This document shows, one piece after another, positions 25,110 to 33,364 of a stretch of 33,451 nucleotides of DNA; positions within the stretch are counted from its first letter, which is position 1, and every line of letters starts with the position of its first letter. A model generated the notes under the pieces. That model saw only the letters and a list, made by a program, of their open reading frames with translations, searched no databases and was not told the DNA's origin. The DNA comes from an uncultured Candidatus Melainabacteria bacterium (GTDB lineage Bacteria > Cyanobacteriota > Vampirovibrionia > Gastranaerophilales > Gastranaerophilaceae), in the NCBI GenBank assembly GCA_934777245.1, contig CAKVND010000021.1, positions 1-33,451 of the forward strand, given 5' to 3'. The position numbers and the translations under genes are program-made.

Positions 25110-25753
25110 TTAATTTGCTGGTCGAAAATATTTTTTACCGTTTGTATTTTCTGTCAGAACAATTTCAAATAATTTTTTCTCTTTAATCTTATTATATACT
25201 TGAGAACTAAAATGTGTAGGTGAGCCGTCTTTATTCAGATGATATGCAAAAAGGCTAAGTTTCTCTTTCTTTTTCCGTAATTCATCAAGAAACGAAATAG
25301 CTTCCTGATTATATTTACCTCCCCATGCAATAACGATTTTATTACTTTTCGCAATTTCGTCTAATAAATATTGTTTATTTTCACATTGATATTTTTTAAA
25401 TTTCTTTTTCTTTAATAAATCAGATAATAAGCTGCTCTTTGGAGTTCTTATTGGGAATATATTTAGAACTCTGAAACTTGAATAATTTCAACTGTGAAAA
25501 GAAATTTTTTAAGATTATTTAAAGTCAAATCTAACCCCTTTTCACAAGCAAAAGATGGGTTTAACAATATAACCGTTATTTCTTCACCACTATATTTAAA
25601 TTTGCATTCCAAAGATTTACGAAACAGTTCTTTGTTATAAAATTTCTTTAGAATCCCTTTCGGTTCTTTGCCAAAAGCACAGTAATCTTTATAATATTTA
25701 TCATTTTCGCAAATCTTTTCATCGCCAAAGTATTTACACTTAATATTTTCCAT
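25110..25753 (-). pseudogene. DUF1643-family gene broken by a frameshift
   Basis: The ATG at 25753 begins a frame of 96 residues (CxYFGD, then ITVILLNPSFACEKGLDLTL) that stops at 25463. The minus-1 frame then continues with no stop to 25110 and reads VLNIFPIRTPKSS, IVIAWGGKYNQEA and LFAYHLNKDGSPTHF. Together these give the DUF1643 pattern: LNPS, VLNxFPxRxT, AWG and LxxxKDGxPxHP. The shift must lie between about 25463 and 25490, because the second frame has a TGA just before. DUF1643 proteins have no firmly known function. The gene is in line with module B, between the FkbM and methyltransferase genes. Confidence 0.82.
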
Positions 25754-25768
25754 AATTTTCTCTCATTT

Positions 25769-26905
25769 CTATGCTAACTCATTTGGTATTGCGTACAGCA
25801 CTGTTTCACTGAGTTTGGGTGAGTAATGTCCAAGTTTGAATTTATAGTTTTCAAGATTTTCTTTTAAATAGAGTGGAATATTCACAAAATCTTCACTTGA
25901 ATGATAAATTGAGATTGCTAATTGTGGACGATGTTCTCTTATCATTCTTATTCCACCTTTTAATGCCAAAAGTTCAGCTCCTTCAATATCCATTTTAATA
26001 AAATTCGGAAAAACATTTCTTTCAGCACAAAATTTATCCATTGTTGTTACATCAACAGTTCGGTATTCTAAATTTGTTGAATTTGTACCTTTTTTACTCG
26101 AAATTTCTTCACCGAAAGACGCTGCTAAATGAGCTTTATTTACACAAAAATTAATCTTTTTTGTACAATCGCCCAGTGCAAGCGGCACAACTTCTAATCG
26201 TTCATCGTTTATAAAATCTTCTATATATTCACGTTTTACCAAGTCATATATTACTTCAAAACCATAAACCTTTTGAAGATTTGGTAGTAACTTTTTAAAC
26301 GCAATAACATTAAAACCATCGTTCAGCCCTAAATCAAAGATTATTTTCACGGCATTTTTATTGATTTTTTCTAAATACTGACTTTTGCAAACATGGTATG
26401 TGCCAAATCTATTAGCACGAATTTTATAATGGTATTGCTCTAAATAAGTTGTATCTAAAAGATTCTTTCTGATTTTAAAAATATTATCATATAAGTTCTT
26501 ATCATCTAAATCATCAAACATTTCAAGAACTTTTGTATGATTTTCATTGCTCAATATTTTTGCATTGTTACGATAATAATCACTAACAAATGGAGTTTGC
26601 TCCAAAGCAGGAATATCATAAATATCAAAGAAGTTCATAATCTTATTTTTATCGGTTTGTGTTGACATTATAACCATTTGACAATCCAAGTTTAAATCGA
26701 TAAACTCTTTTAAACTCCATATAGGAAGGTTATTAAAGCTACCTTTTGCAAAATTGTCAATAAAACCAATTACTTTAGTTTCAGGCTTATAAATTTTTAA
26801 ATCGTTCATGATTCCTTCACCGGCTTTACAAGCCCCAAATATAACAATATTACCTCTATTGGGTACTCTATCATACAAATCTTCAAATAATTTATTTTTT
26901 AGCAT
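25769..26905 (-). CDS. FkbM-family methyltransferase with N-terminal Rossmann-like domain (copy B)
   Basis: The 378-residue protein matches copy A (2900-4030) along its whole length. Residues 18-90 form the Rossmann-like unit (IVIFGACKAGEGI, IGFIDN), and residues 185-378 the FkbM methyltransferase (FDLGLNDGFNVIAFKK, then DFIKMDIEGAELLALKGG). The two differ most in the 100-180 linker and near 250-270 (here VNKAHLAASFGEE). Likely role: O-methylation of a glycan sugar. The leader AAGGAGAGAAA before ATG 26905 is nearly the same as copy A, which uses GTG. It follows the Stealth-GT8 gene by nine bases. Confidence 0.87.
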   Translation of the reverse strand: MLKNKLFEDLYDRVPNRGNIVIFGACKAGEGIMNDLKIYKPETKVIGFIDNFAKGSFNNLPIWSLKEFIDLNLDCQMVIMSTQTDKNKIMNFFDIYDIPALEQTPFVSDYYRNNAKILSNENHTKVLEMFDDLDDKNLYDNIFKIRKNLLDTTYLEQYHYKIRANRFGTYHVCKSQYLEKINKNAVKIIFDLGLNDGFNVIAFKKLLPNLQKVYGFEVIYDLVKREYIEDFINDERLEVVPLALGDCTKKINFCVNKAHLAASFGEEISSKKGTNSTNLEYRTVDVTTMDKFCAERNVFPNFIKMDIEGAELLALKGGIRMIREHRPQLAISIYHSSEDFVNIPLYLKENLENYKFKLGHYSPKLSETVLYAIPNELA

Positions 26906-26914
26906 TTTCTCTCC

Positions 26915-29122
26915 TTATATTGTTTTTACTTCAATGTCTATAAAATTACTGTTTTTTAGAAAATCTTTAACTTCTATAGCTCTTTCTCTTGCAGAATTAA
27001 CAATTGTTATAATTATTTCATCTGGTTTAAGCCAACTTAAATCTTTTGGCGCAAAAATTTTGTACTGTCCTAAAAACTTACCTTGTTTAGAAGGATTTTT
27101 ATCAATAACCCCAATAATATTTGAGTTCTGAATGTTATATTTTTGACAAAACTCTTCTAAAAACAAACTGGCTCCCCAAAATACAATCTTTTTCTCATTT
27201 TGTATTTGCAAATAAAGATTGGTAAATTTTGCTCCTTCTATAATTGTTTTTAAAGTTAATTCTCTACTTCGCGCAAATAAGATATCTTCGTAAAAAACTG
27301 TTTGCTTGGCATATTTCCAAAATAATTCATAGAATAATTCGAGTTCTGAATTCCAAGGTTTTTGTGGTGATGTGTAATGAATTATGCAAGGATTTTGTAG
27401 TGCAGATTTTACATCTGATAAATAATCGTCTTTCAAATAACTTAGAAAATATTTGTTCCATATAAAAATCCCACAACAGAAATTCCATTTAGTTGATACA
27501 AATTTGACTTTGTTTTCAAAAATCACATTTAAAATATCTTGGTCTGGGTAAAGCAACTTTTCTTGTTCAAATGCCTGTTCTACTAATTGTTTATATTCGT
27601 TTTTATCTATTGAAGGAATATTAAACATCAGCATGCCGGAATTAAAATAATTCGTTTCATTTTTGAGGTTTAAACAATGTTTTATGTGTTTATAACGTTC
27701 TTCAAATTCTTTCAGATGTAAAATTTGTGCAGTCGCATCTTTAACGGCAAGAATTTGTTTATTTTCAAAATCAATATTAAAGAGTTCTTTTAATGGATTA
27801 TTTATAATAACATCTGTATCAAGATAAAGAACCTTTTTGTACAAAGGCATTAATAACGGTATAAAAATTCTGTTATAAATTTCAACTGACCAGTTATGAA
27901 CACTTTTCAATTTGATAGAAGGAAAATTTGCTGAAATAAAATCTGATATATCGAAAAATCTAAGGCTAAAATTTTCTGGCAACATACTTTGAAGACATTT
28001 TTGATTGTTTGCTGTTATATCGGAATTGAAAACTATAATATCAAATTTTTCTCCATTAGAATGTTCTATAAGGGATTGCATTAATGGTGCAAAATATCTG
28101 CAATATTTATTATCAAATGAAAATACAATTGAGTAATAATTATCTTCAAAAACAGGTTCTATTGAAAATTCTTTAATAATTTCCCAAGCTTGTTTTTGCG
28201 GGAAAAGATTTGCAAGAACAGTTTTTAGACTTCTTCTAGCTTTATCATCTGTATCTTGAGTATCATTAATACACAAAAGTTTAGGTGCATGCTTTTTTAT
28301 TACATTTTCTAAAGAATATTTTGATTCTAGTTTTAAATACAAGTTATCAAGATTTGTGTAAAAATCTTGTTCTGCTATTGGTGGATTTGATTTTAGACTT
28401 GCTTGTTTATTTTCTAACATAAAAAGACTAAAAATAATTCGCTGAATTGTATTTGGAGTTCTGAATTTTTGATAAAGCAATTTGTTAAATTCTTGTCTAA
28501 AAAACTCTTTACAAGAGCTAAAATAACTTTTTCTATATGCGTCAATACAATGCGAAGGGTCTGCCATAAATAAGTCTGCTTTTTTATTAAAAGCTTTATT
28601 AAATAAATCTTGAGTGTATAAAATTCTTTGTGTATATAAATTATTAGGTTCTGTCCATTTACGACTTCTTAAATTTACAATCGGATTATTGTTCTCATCA
28701 AAAAAATCATTTGGAGTAACTTTTGAAGCGAAAAACATATCATCATTTGCATATAAAAAATATTCCGAAAGTTCCGGTATATTATCTAAACAAGTTTCTA
28801 TTGCAGCACTATTAAAACAAGGCAAACTATCAGAAGGCATAATATCATTGTGGTCAATGATTTTTATTTTTGAACTTTTGGTATCAAGCCAATTAGGGGC
28901 TTGTCCGTCCGTTATAATAAAAATCTTATTAATCCAAGGTGCAAACATTTGCACAGAACGCAAAGAATACTTGAGTTCATCATTATCGGAAAATCTACAA
29001 TTGTTATTTTCTTCTTCTGTTGTTATACCGAGTTTGTTTGCCCAATATTTTCGCTTTGCTTGCCATTCTTCATCTTTGTCGTTTACCCAAAGATAGACGA
29101 AATCTATTTTTAAATCTTGCAA
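26915..29122 (-). CDS. Stealth phosphotransferase-GT8 glycosyltransferase-WGASLF fusion
   Basis: This 735-residue protein has three parts. Residues 1-310 match Stealth capsule phosphotransferases: CR1 IDFVYLWVNDKDEEW, CR2 DELKYSLRSVQMFAPWINKI with NDDMFF at 126-131, CR3 near 190-225, and CR4 near 283 (LCINDTQDTDD). Residues about 328-600 are a GT8 transferase: LYLDTDVI with DTD 435-437, NYFNSGMLMFN near 491, PDQDILN, and the late IHYTSPQKPW. Residues 644-735 are the WGASLF Rossmann-like domain. It would transfer a sugar phosphate and a sugar to a surface glycan. Start is TTG at 29122 after GGAGTT, overlapping the GT2 end by 13 bases, so the two are coupled. Confidence 0.88.
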   Translation of the reverse strand: MQDLKIDFVYLWVNDKDEEWQAKRKYWANKLGITTEEENNNCRFSDNDELKYSLRSVQMFAPWINKIFIITDGQAPNWLDTKSSKIKIIDHNDIMPSDSLPCFNSAAIETCLDNIPELSEYFLYANDDMFFASKVTPNDFFDENNNPIVNLRSRKWTEPNNLYTQRILYTQDLFNKAFNKKADLFMADPSHCIDAYRKSYFSSCKEFFRQEFNKLLYQKFRTPNTIQRIIFSLFMLENKQASLKSNPPIAEQDFYTNLDNLYLKLESKYSLENVIKKHAPKLLCINDTQDTDDKARRSLKTVLANLFPQKQAWEIIKEFSIEPVFEDNYYSIVFSFDNKYCRYFAPLMQSLIEHSNGEKFDIIVFNSDITANNQKCLQSMLPENFSLRFFDISDFISANFPSIKLKSVHNWSVEIYNRIFIPLLMPLYKKVLYLDTDVIINNPLKELFNIDFENKQILAVKDATAQILHLKEFEERYKHIKHCLNLKNETNYFNSGMLMFNIPSIDKNEYKQLVEQAFEQEKLLYPDQDILNVIFENKVKFVSTKWNFCCGIFIWNKYFLSYLKDDYLSDVKSALQNPCIIHYTSPQKPWNSELELFYELFWKYAKQTVFYEDILFARSRELTLKTIIEGAKFTNLYLQIQNEKKIVFWGASLFLEEFCQKYNIQNSNIIGVIDKNPSKQGKFLGQYKIFAPKDLSWLKPDEIIITIVNSARERAIEVKDFLKNSNFIDIEVKTI

Positions 29123-30378
29123 AACTCCAACTCCTCATCAAAAATATTTGGTAACAGTTCTATATTTGGATATTTTTCTGCAAATTCTTGTTTCAAAGAT
29201 TCATAAATAGACTCGTTGTTAGAAAGAACCGTCAAAATTACTCCTTCAGGTTTTAATTCAGTAATCGCTTTTGGAGTGTAAATTGTGTAATTACAGAATG
29301 ATTTACCAGCTGATGCCTCGTTACGGTCGATAATTCCTAAAATATTCGGATTTTTTTCTTGCTCTTTTTCTAAAACTTTTTTGATGAACAAACTTCCGCC
29401 CCAAAGCATAACTTTTTTGTTACCAATAAAATGTCTTAAATATTCTGGTGTAATGTAGTCTTTCCTTAAAGCAGATTGATATTTTGTCCAATCATTAGGA
29501 AGCAGATTTTTAAAATCAGTTAAGAACTTTTTGTACTCATCATCGTTACAATAGCTGATTTCTGCACGAATATGGTTAATTACGGCTTTTTTGTAAGCGG
29601 TTTCGAGTTCTGAATACAAACCTCTTACTTCAAGAAATTGTTTCAAATACATGCAAGATTTTACAGCATCAATCGTGTGAGTGGAGCGAGTGCTAACAAG
29701 ACTTCCCGGACGATTAAAACGGTAATTAATAAGCTCTTTATTGAATGCAACAATTTTATTTGCACAAGCTACAACACTGTGCATAAACGCGATATCCTCA
29801 TAAATTGAAAGCTGCGGAAACTCAAGGTGGTTTTCTTCCAAAAATAATTTTCTAATCAACTTATTCCATACCACAGGTATCAGCAGACAAAATATCTCGT
29901 CCTTGAAATCTTGTCTGCAAAAAACCTGCTCCATAGGAACTTTATCAATGTTTATCGGAAAATTCGGACTTCCTGTTTCTGTAATATTGCCCTCATTATC
30001 AACCTTTCTTGAAGAACAAACTGTTAAATCAGAGTCAAATTTTTCTGCATGGTTATACATTTCTTCCAAAAGTATTGACTCGAAATAATCATCTGAATCG
30101 AGGAACTGAATGTATTTGCCTTCTGCCAATTTTATACCATGATTTCTTGCCGCTCCTGCTCCGGCATGGCGTTGTTGCAAAATAACAAACCTATCATCTT
30201 TGCGTTTATATTCCTGTAAAATATCCAACGACCTATCAGTCGAACCGTCGTCAACACAGATTATTTCAAAATCTTGAAAAGTCTGATTAAGAATACTTTC
30301 AAGGCATTCAGGCAAATATTTTTCTACGTTGTATACAGGAATGATAACGCTAATTTTAGGCATACTTCTCTTTCTCAT
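29110..30378 (-). CDS. GT2 glycosyltransferase with C-terminal WGGSLF domain (copy B)
   Basis: This paralogue of 6646-7920 has the same order: GT-A opening ISVIIPVYNVEKYL, CVDDGSTD, LDSDD at the metal site (copy A has LDADD), SIYEDIAF near 191, helical linker, and WGGSLF domain from 326. Residues about 258-333 appear identical between copies, whereas the flanks differ. The frame opens at ATG 30378; ATG 30363 (MPKIS), with GAGAAAG six bases upstream, is at least as likely and would give 417 residues. It heads module B and is divergent from the XRE gene at 30530. Different substitutions around the acceptor region suggest a different sugar acceptor. Confidence 0.9.
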   Translation of the reverse strand: MRKRSMPKISVIIPVYNVEKYLPECLESILNQTFQDFEIICVDDGSTDRSLDILQEYKRKDDRFVILQQRHAGAGAARNHGIKLAEGKYIQFLDSDDYFESILLEEMYNHAEKFDSDLTVCSSRKVDNEGNITETGSPNFPINIDKVPMEQVFCRQDFKDEIFCLLIPVVWNKLIRKLFLEENHLEFPQLSIYEDIAFMHSVVACANKIVAFNKELINYRFNRPGSLVSTRSTHTIDAVKSCMYLKQFLEVRGLYSELETAYKKAVINHIRAEISYCNDDEYKKFLTDFKNLLPNDWTKYQSALRKDYITPEYLRHFIGNKKVMLWGGSLFIKKVLEKEQEKNPNILGIIDRNEASAGKSFCNYTIYTPKAITELKPEGVILTVLSNNESIYESLKQEFAEKYPNIELLPNIFDEELEFCKI

Positions 30379-30417
30379 ATTCTTATTACACTAAACCAAT
30401 TTCTTGGCGATTTATGA

Positions 30418-30512
30418 TAAGTATACAATCAAAAGTGATAACAAGTCAATCATATTATAACAATAACTTGACATGCAATAATCTTTTTATCAATATTGTA
30501 ATCAAGTATACT
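30418..30512 (+). promoter_or_regulatory. Divergent control region with repeated AAGTATAC boxes
   Basis: AAGTATAC occurs at 30418-30425 and 30504-30511, 86 bases apart, at the two ends of the GT2/XRE gap. TTGACA at 30468-30473 is a good -35, but the -10 at 17 bases (CAATAT) is weak; TATACT at 30507 may serve instead. The boxes are candidate operators for the XRE protein. Confidence 0.4.
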
Positions 30513-30529
30513 GGTGTTGTGAGGTAATT

Positions 30530-30856
30530 ATGTCAACATTAAGTATGCAAGTAGGAAAACGTATTAAAGAATTAAGGGAAGCCAAAGGAATGAAACAGGT
30601 TGAACTTGCCGATTTAATTGACATGGAGGCTACAAATTTAAGTAAGCTTGAAAAGGGTGTGCATTTACCAAAAGAAGATAATTTGAATAAAATTACAAAT
30701 GCTCTGAATGTTGAAATAAAAGACTTGTTTGATTTTGGGCATATAAAAACCAAACAAGAATTAGTTAACGACATCAATACAATTTTTGAACAATCAACAC
30801 TAGAAGAAATGCAATTTTTTTACAAAATTTTGATGTCATATAAAGAATTGAAGTAA
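30530..30856 (+). CDS. XRE-family transcriptional regulator (module B)
   Basis: The 108-residue protein has a Cro/CI helix-turn-helix at about 8-62 (IKELREAKGMKQVELADLID, then MEATNLSKLEKGVHLP) and a helical tail ending MQFFYKILMSYKEL. Its size, tail and position match the XRE protein at 8067, and both lie back to back with a GT2 gene. GAGG lies before the ATG. It may repress itself and the GT2 operon; alternatively it belongs with the recombinase genes downstream, as phage-type repressors do. Confidence 0.85.
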   Translation: MSTLSMQVGKRIKELREAKGMKQVELADLIDMEATNLSKLEKGVHLPKEDNLNKITNALNVEIKDLFDFGHIKTKQELVNDINTIFEQSTLEEMQFFYKILMSYKELK

Positions 30857-30907
30857 TGTTAATTATTGTGTCTTAAGCCTTGATAATTGTTGCAATAAGA
30901 GCCATTA

Positions 30908-31237
30908 ATGTATTTGATGAGCAAGATTGTTGATAAAAAATTAGAAAAATGGTTTGAAAAATACGGTGATTTATCACCGGAAGTTAAAATAAAACTTAAA
31001 AGACTGATGAATGAGTTAAAGACAAATAATTTAGTCGAAGAGGCAAATGTATCCTTGAAGGGAACTTCAAACAATTGCCGATTTATCAGGAATTATCAGG
31101 GACGCACGTACGAGGTCGTTTTACAAAACGGCTTGTATAATTTTAATGGAAAAGTTTATAAAAGTCTTTCAGCAATTGCTTTAGAAATCACTGGAACTAA
31201 GTGGAACGGCAACAGATTTTTCGGAGTATGCAAATGA
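30908..31237 (+). CDS. DUF2924 protein, partner of the serine recombinase
   Basis: This 109-residue protein shows the DUF2924 signature: FIRNYQGRTYEVVLQNGLYN, then GKVYKSLSAIALEITGTKWN and GNRFFGVCK. In Alphaproteobacteria DUF2924 genes lie almost always directly before a large serine recombinase, as here, and may be recombination directionality or DNA-binding factors, though that is not proven. AAGAG lies seven bases before ATG 30908. The stop overlaps the recombinase ATG (ATGA at 31234-31237). Confidence 0.88.
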   Translation: MYLMSKIVDKKLEKWFEKYGDLSPEVKIKLKRLMNELKTNNLVEEANVSLKGTSNNCRFIRNYQGRTYEVVLQNGLYNFNGKVYKSLSAIALEITGTKWNGNRFFGVCK

Positions 31238-32808
31238 AACAGGTAAGGTGCGCAGTTTATACAAGAAAATCTTCGGAGGAAGGTTTAGAGCTAGATTTCA
31301 ACTCGTTAGATGCTCAACGTGAAGCTTGTGAAGCATATATCAAATCTCAAAAACACGAAGGCTGGATTTTGGTAACAAAACAGTACAACGATGGTGGTTT
31401 CTCTGGTGGAACGATGGAACGACCAGCTTTTAAAGAATTATTGAAAGATATCAAGCAAAACAAAATTGATATTGTTGTTGTTTACAAGGTTGACCGTCTA
31501 ACTCGTTCATTGATGGACTTTGCAAAGATAATTGAGATATTTGATGCGCATCAGGCATCATTCGTGTCTATTACTCAACAATTCAATACAACGACTTCTA
31601 TGGGAAGGCTTACCTTGAATATGCTTTTATCATTTGCGCAATTCGAAAGAGAAATTACAAGCGAACGTCTCAGAGATAAATTTGAAGCATCGCGAAAAAA
31701 GGGGTTATTTGTACATGGAAAAGCTCCAATCGGTTATACAAAAGTTGGCAGCACTCTTGTTGAGAATCCGGAACAATCTGGGTTCGTAAGACTTATTTTT
31801 GATAAGTATTTAGAACTTGGTTCAATAAAAAATTTGCACGATTATCTCATTGAAAACGATATTAAAACCGAAAGCGGAAAGAATTTCAGAAAAGGACATT
31901 TGAATCATCTATTGAAAAACAAAGCCTATATTGGAAAAATAATGCACAAGGACAAGGTTTATGAGGGATTGCACGAAGGAATTATTGACGAAGATGTTTT
32001 TGAAAAAGTGCAAAAGATGCTTAAGGAAAATTCAATCGAACGAAAGTATGAAACCAACAATCCTTCTTATGCCCTACTTGCTTCAAAGTTGTTTGATGAT
32101 AAAGGAAATTACATGTCACCGAGTTATAGCAATAATAGGTATAAAAAACGCTATTGTTACTATATATCACAAGCAATTCTCCAAAATCGTGAGCAAGATG
32201 TGGGTACTATTAGTAAATTGCCAAAACTTGAAATTGAAACTCTTGTGCGAAAAGTCATTACAGATTTTGTCCGAAATAAGACTGAAATTCAACAATATAT
32301 TGCCAATAAATCAATAACTTTGCAGAAAAAAATTCTTGATATGGTTGTGGATATAGAACTCAATGACCAAATTATCAGATATGTTTTAAATAAAGTCATT
32401 GTACGCAAAAATGAGGTTGAAATTGTTTTGAACCAAAACATTTTTGTGAAAGTATTGGAGCTTCTTGCTTACGGAGAACAAGTTTTGATAGATTATGCAG
32501 ATGATGAATTTATAACAATAACAACACCCGTTCAGCTGGTAGCTGTGCCAAAAAGAGGTAACAAATTGATAATAGAGAATGAATGTCAATATAATTTAAC
32601 TCTAATCCAATCTGTTGCCAAAGGGTTTTATTATCACAAACTCTGGCTTGAAGGCAAACTCTCTAAAGAGCAAAAGAGTAGTTATATCTACCGACTGATG
32701 AGCCTGCGCTATCTTCCACCTAAATTAATAGAAGATATTTTGAATGGCAAACAAGCACCGGACATGACAGTTAAGGAGTTGTATAGGATCGCAGGAAGAA
32801 GCGTGTGA
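31234..32808 (+). CDS. Large serine recombinase
   Basis: I start this at ATG 31234, which gives 524 residues and places CGGAG seven bases upstream; in-frame GTG 31201 and ATG 31228 are worse. Residues 4-150 are the resolvase catalytic domain: VYTRKSSEEG with the nucleophile at Ser13, KVDRLTRSLMDF, and the FEREITSERLRDKF motif. Residues about 165-275 are the recombinase DNA-binding domain (APIGYTKV, LNHLLKNKAYIGKI). A zinc-ribbon Cys cluster is largely missing. The C-terminal part (LPPKLIEDILNGKQAPDMTV) is typical of the alphaproteobacterial group. It probably mobilises this island. It is translationally coupled to DUF2924. Confidence 0.93.
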   Translation: MKQVRCAVYTRKSSEEGLELDFNSLDAQREACEAYIKSQKHEGWILVTKQYNDGGFSGGTMERPAFKELLKDIKQNKIDIVVVYKVDRLTRSLMDFAKIIEIFDAHQASFVSITQQFNTTTSMGRLTLNMLLSFAQFEREITSERLRDKFEASRKKGLFVHGKAPIGYTKVGSTLVENPEQSGFVRLIFDKYLELGSIKNLHDYLIENDIKTESGKNFRKGHLNHLLKNKAYIGKIMHKDKVYEGLHEGIIDEDVFEKVQKMLKENSIERKYETNNPSYALLASKLFDDKGNYMSPSYSNNRYKKRYCYYISQAILQNREQDVGTISKLPKLEIETLVRKVITDFVRNKTEIQQYIANKSITLQKKILDMVVDIELNDQIIRYVLNKVIVRKNEVEIVLNQNIFVKVLELLAYGEQVLIDYADDEFITITTPVQLVAVPKRGNKLIIENECQYNLTLIQSVAKGFYYHKLWLEGKLSKEQKSSYIYRLMSLRYLPPKLIEDILNGKQAPDMTVKELYRIAGRSV

Positions 32809-32878
32809 AATATTAATATAATATAAATTTTTCTGACAAATTAGCTTTTAAATGAGATAATGCAAGTGGAGGTATTGT

Positions 32879-33187
32879 ATGATTAATAATGCTCATAGTG
32901 CTGAAACAGCAAGCTTATATATGAGAAAGCAAAAAGAATTAGAATTACAACCAAAAGTACAAATCGCGGAGCTGCAAAAACAAACTTCAATTTTACAAGA
33001 TTCCAAAAGTTTAACAAAAGAAAATGCTGAAACTGCTAAACTGTTAGTTCAATGTACCAAAGAACTTATAGACGCAACTAAAAGCAACAGTATTTTAGCT
33101 GAGAAACAATTCAAATCTTCAGAGAGGTTGGCAATAATAGCAATTGTAGTGTCAGTTATTTCAGTATTAATTCAGTTGTTTAAATAA
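32879..33187 (+). CDS. Small coiled-coil protein with C-terminal membrane anchor
   Basis: The 102-residue protein has a Gln- and Lys-rich helix at about 17-80, with a heptad-like pattern (IAELQKQTSILQDSKSL), and a hydrophobic C-terminal helix at 84-100 (LAIIAIVVSVISVLIQLF), giving a tail-anchored layout. GGAGG lies eight bases before the ATG. It follows the recombinase by 70 bases and may travel with it. Holin-like or membrane-sensor roles are possible, with no specific support. Confidence 0.7.
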   Translation: MINNAHSAETASLYMRKQKELELQPKVQIAELQKQTSILQDSKSLTKENAETAKLLVQCTKELIDATKSNSILAEKQFKSSERLAIIAIVVSVISVLIQLFK

Positions 33188-33287
33188 AATTCTTTTCCAC
33201 CTCCTGCACCTAGAACAGAGACTTTTTGTAATACTTGTGCACAAAAGAGAGAATTTAGTCTCCTTTTGGAGTCTATCTTTGTAAAAT

Positions 33288-33310
33288 ACAAGCCTCAAAG
33301 ATGCTTGTTT
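33288..33310 (+). terminator. Weak hairpin after the island's last gene
   Basis: ACAAGC (33288-33293) pairs with GCTTGT (33303-33308), followed by TT. It is short and could end transcription from the small membrane gene. The 140 bases between that gene and the tRNA-Ser terminator hold no other clear feature. Confidence 0.35.
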
Positions 33311-33327
33311 ACGGGATTTGTATAAAA

Positions 33328-33362
33328 TTGAAGTCCGGTCGCATTCTGCGACCGGACTTCAA
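33328..33362 (-). terminator. Terminator of tRNA-Ser
   Basis: Sixteen-base perfect arms (33328-33343 and 33347-33362) with a three-base loop and a GC-rich core. On the minus strand it lies directly after the tRNA and is followed by TTTTATA. Confidence 0.9.
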
Positions 33363-33364
33363 TA

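Noticed and set aside
33250..33275. CTCC-TTTT-GGAG hairpin
   Set aside because: A four-base stem is too short to call a feature.
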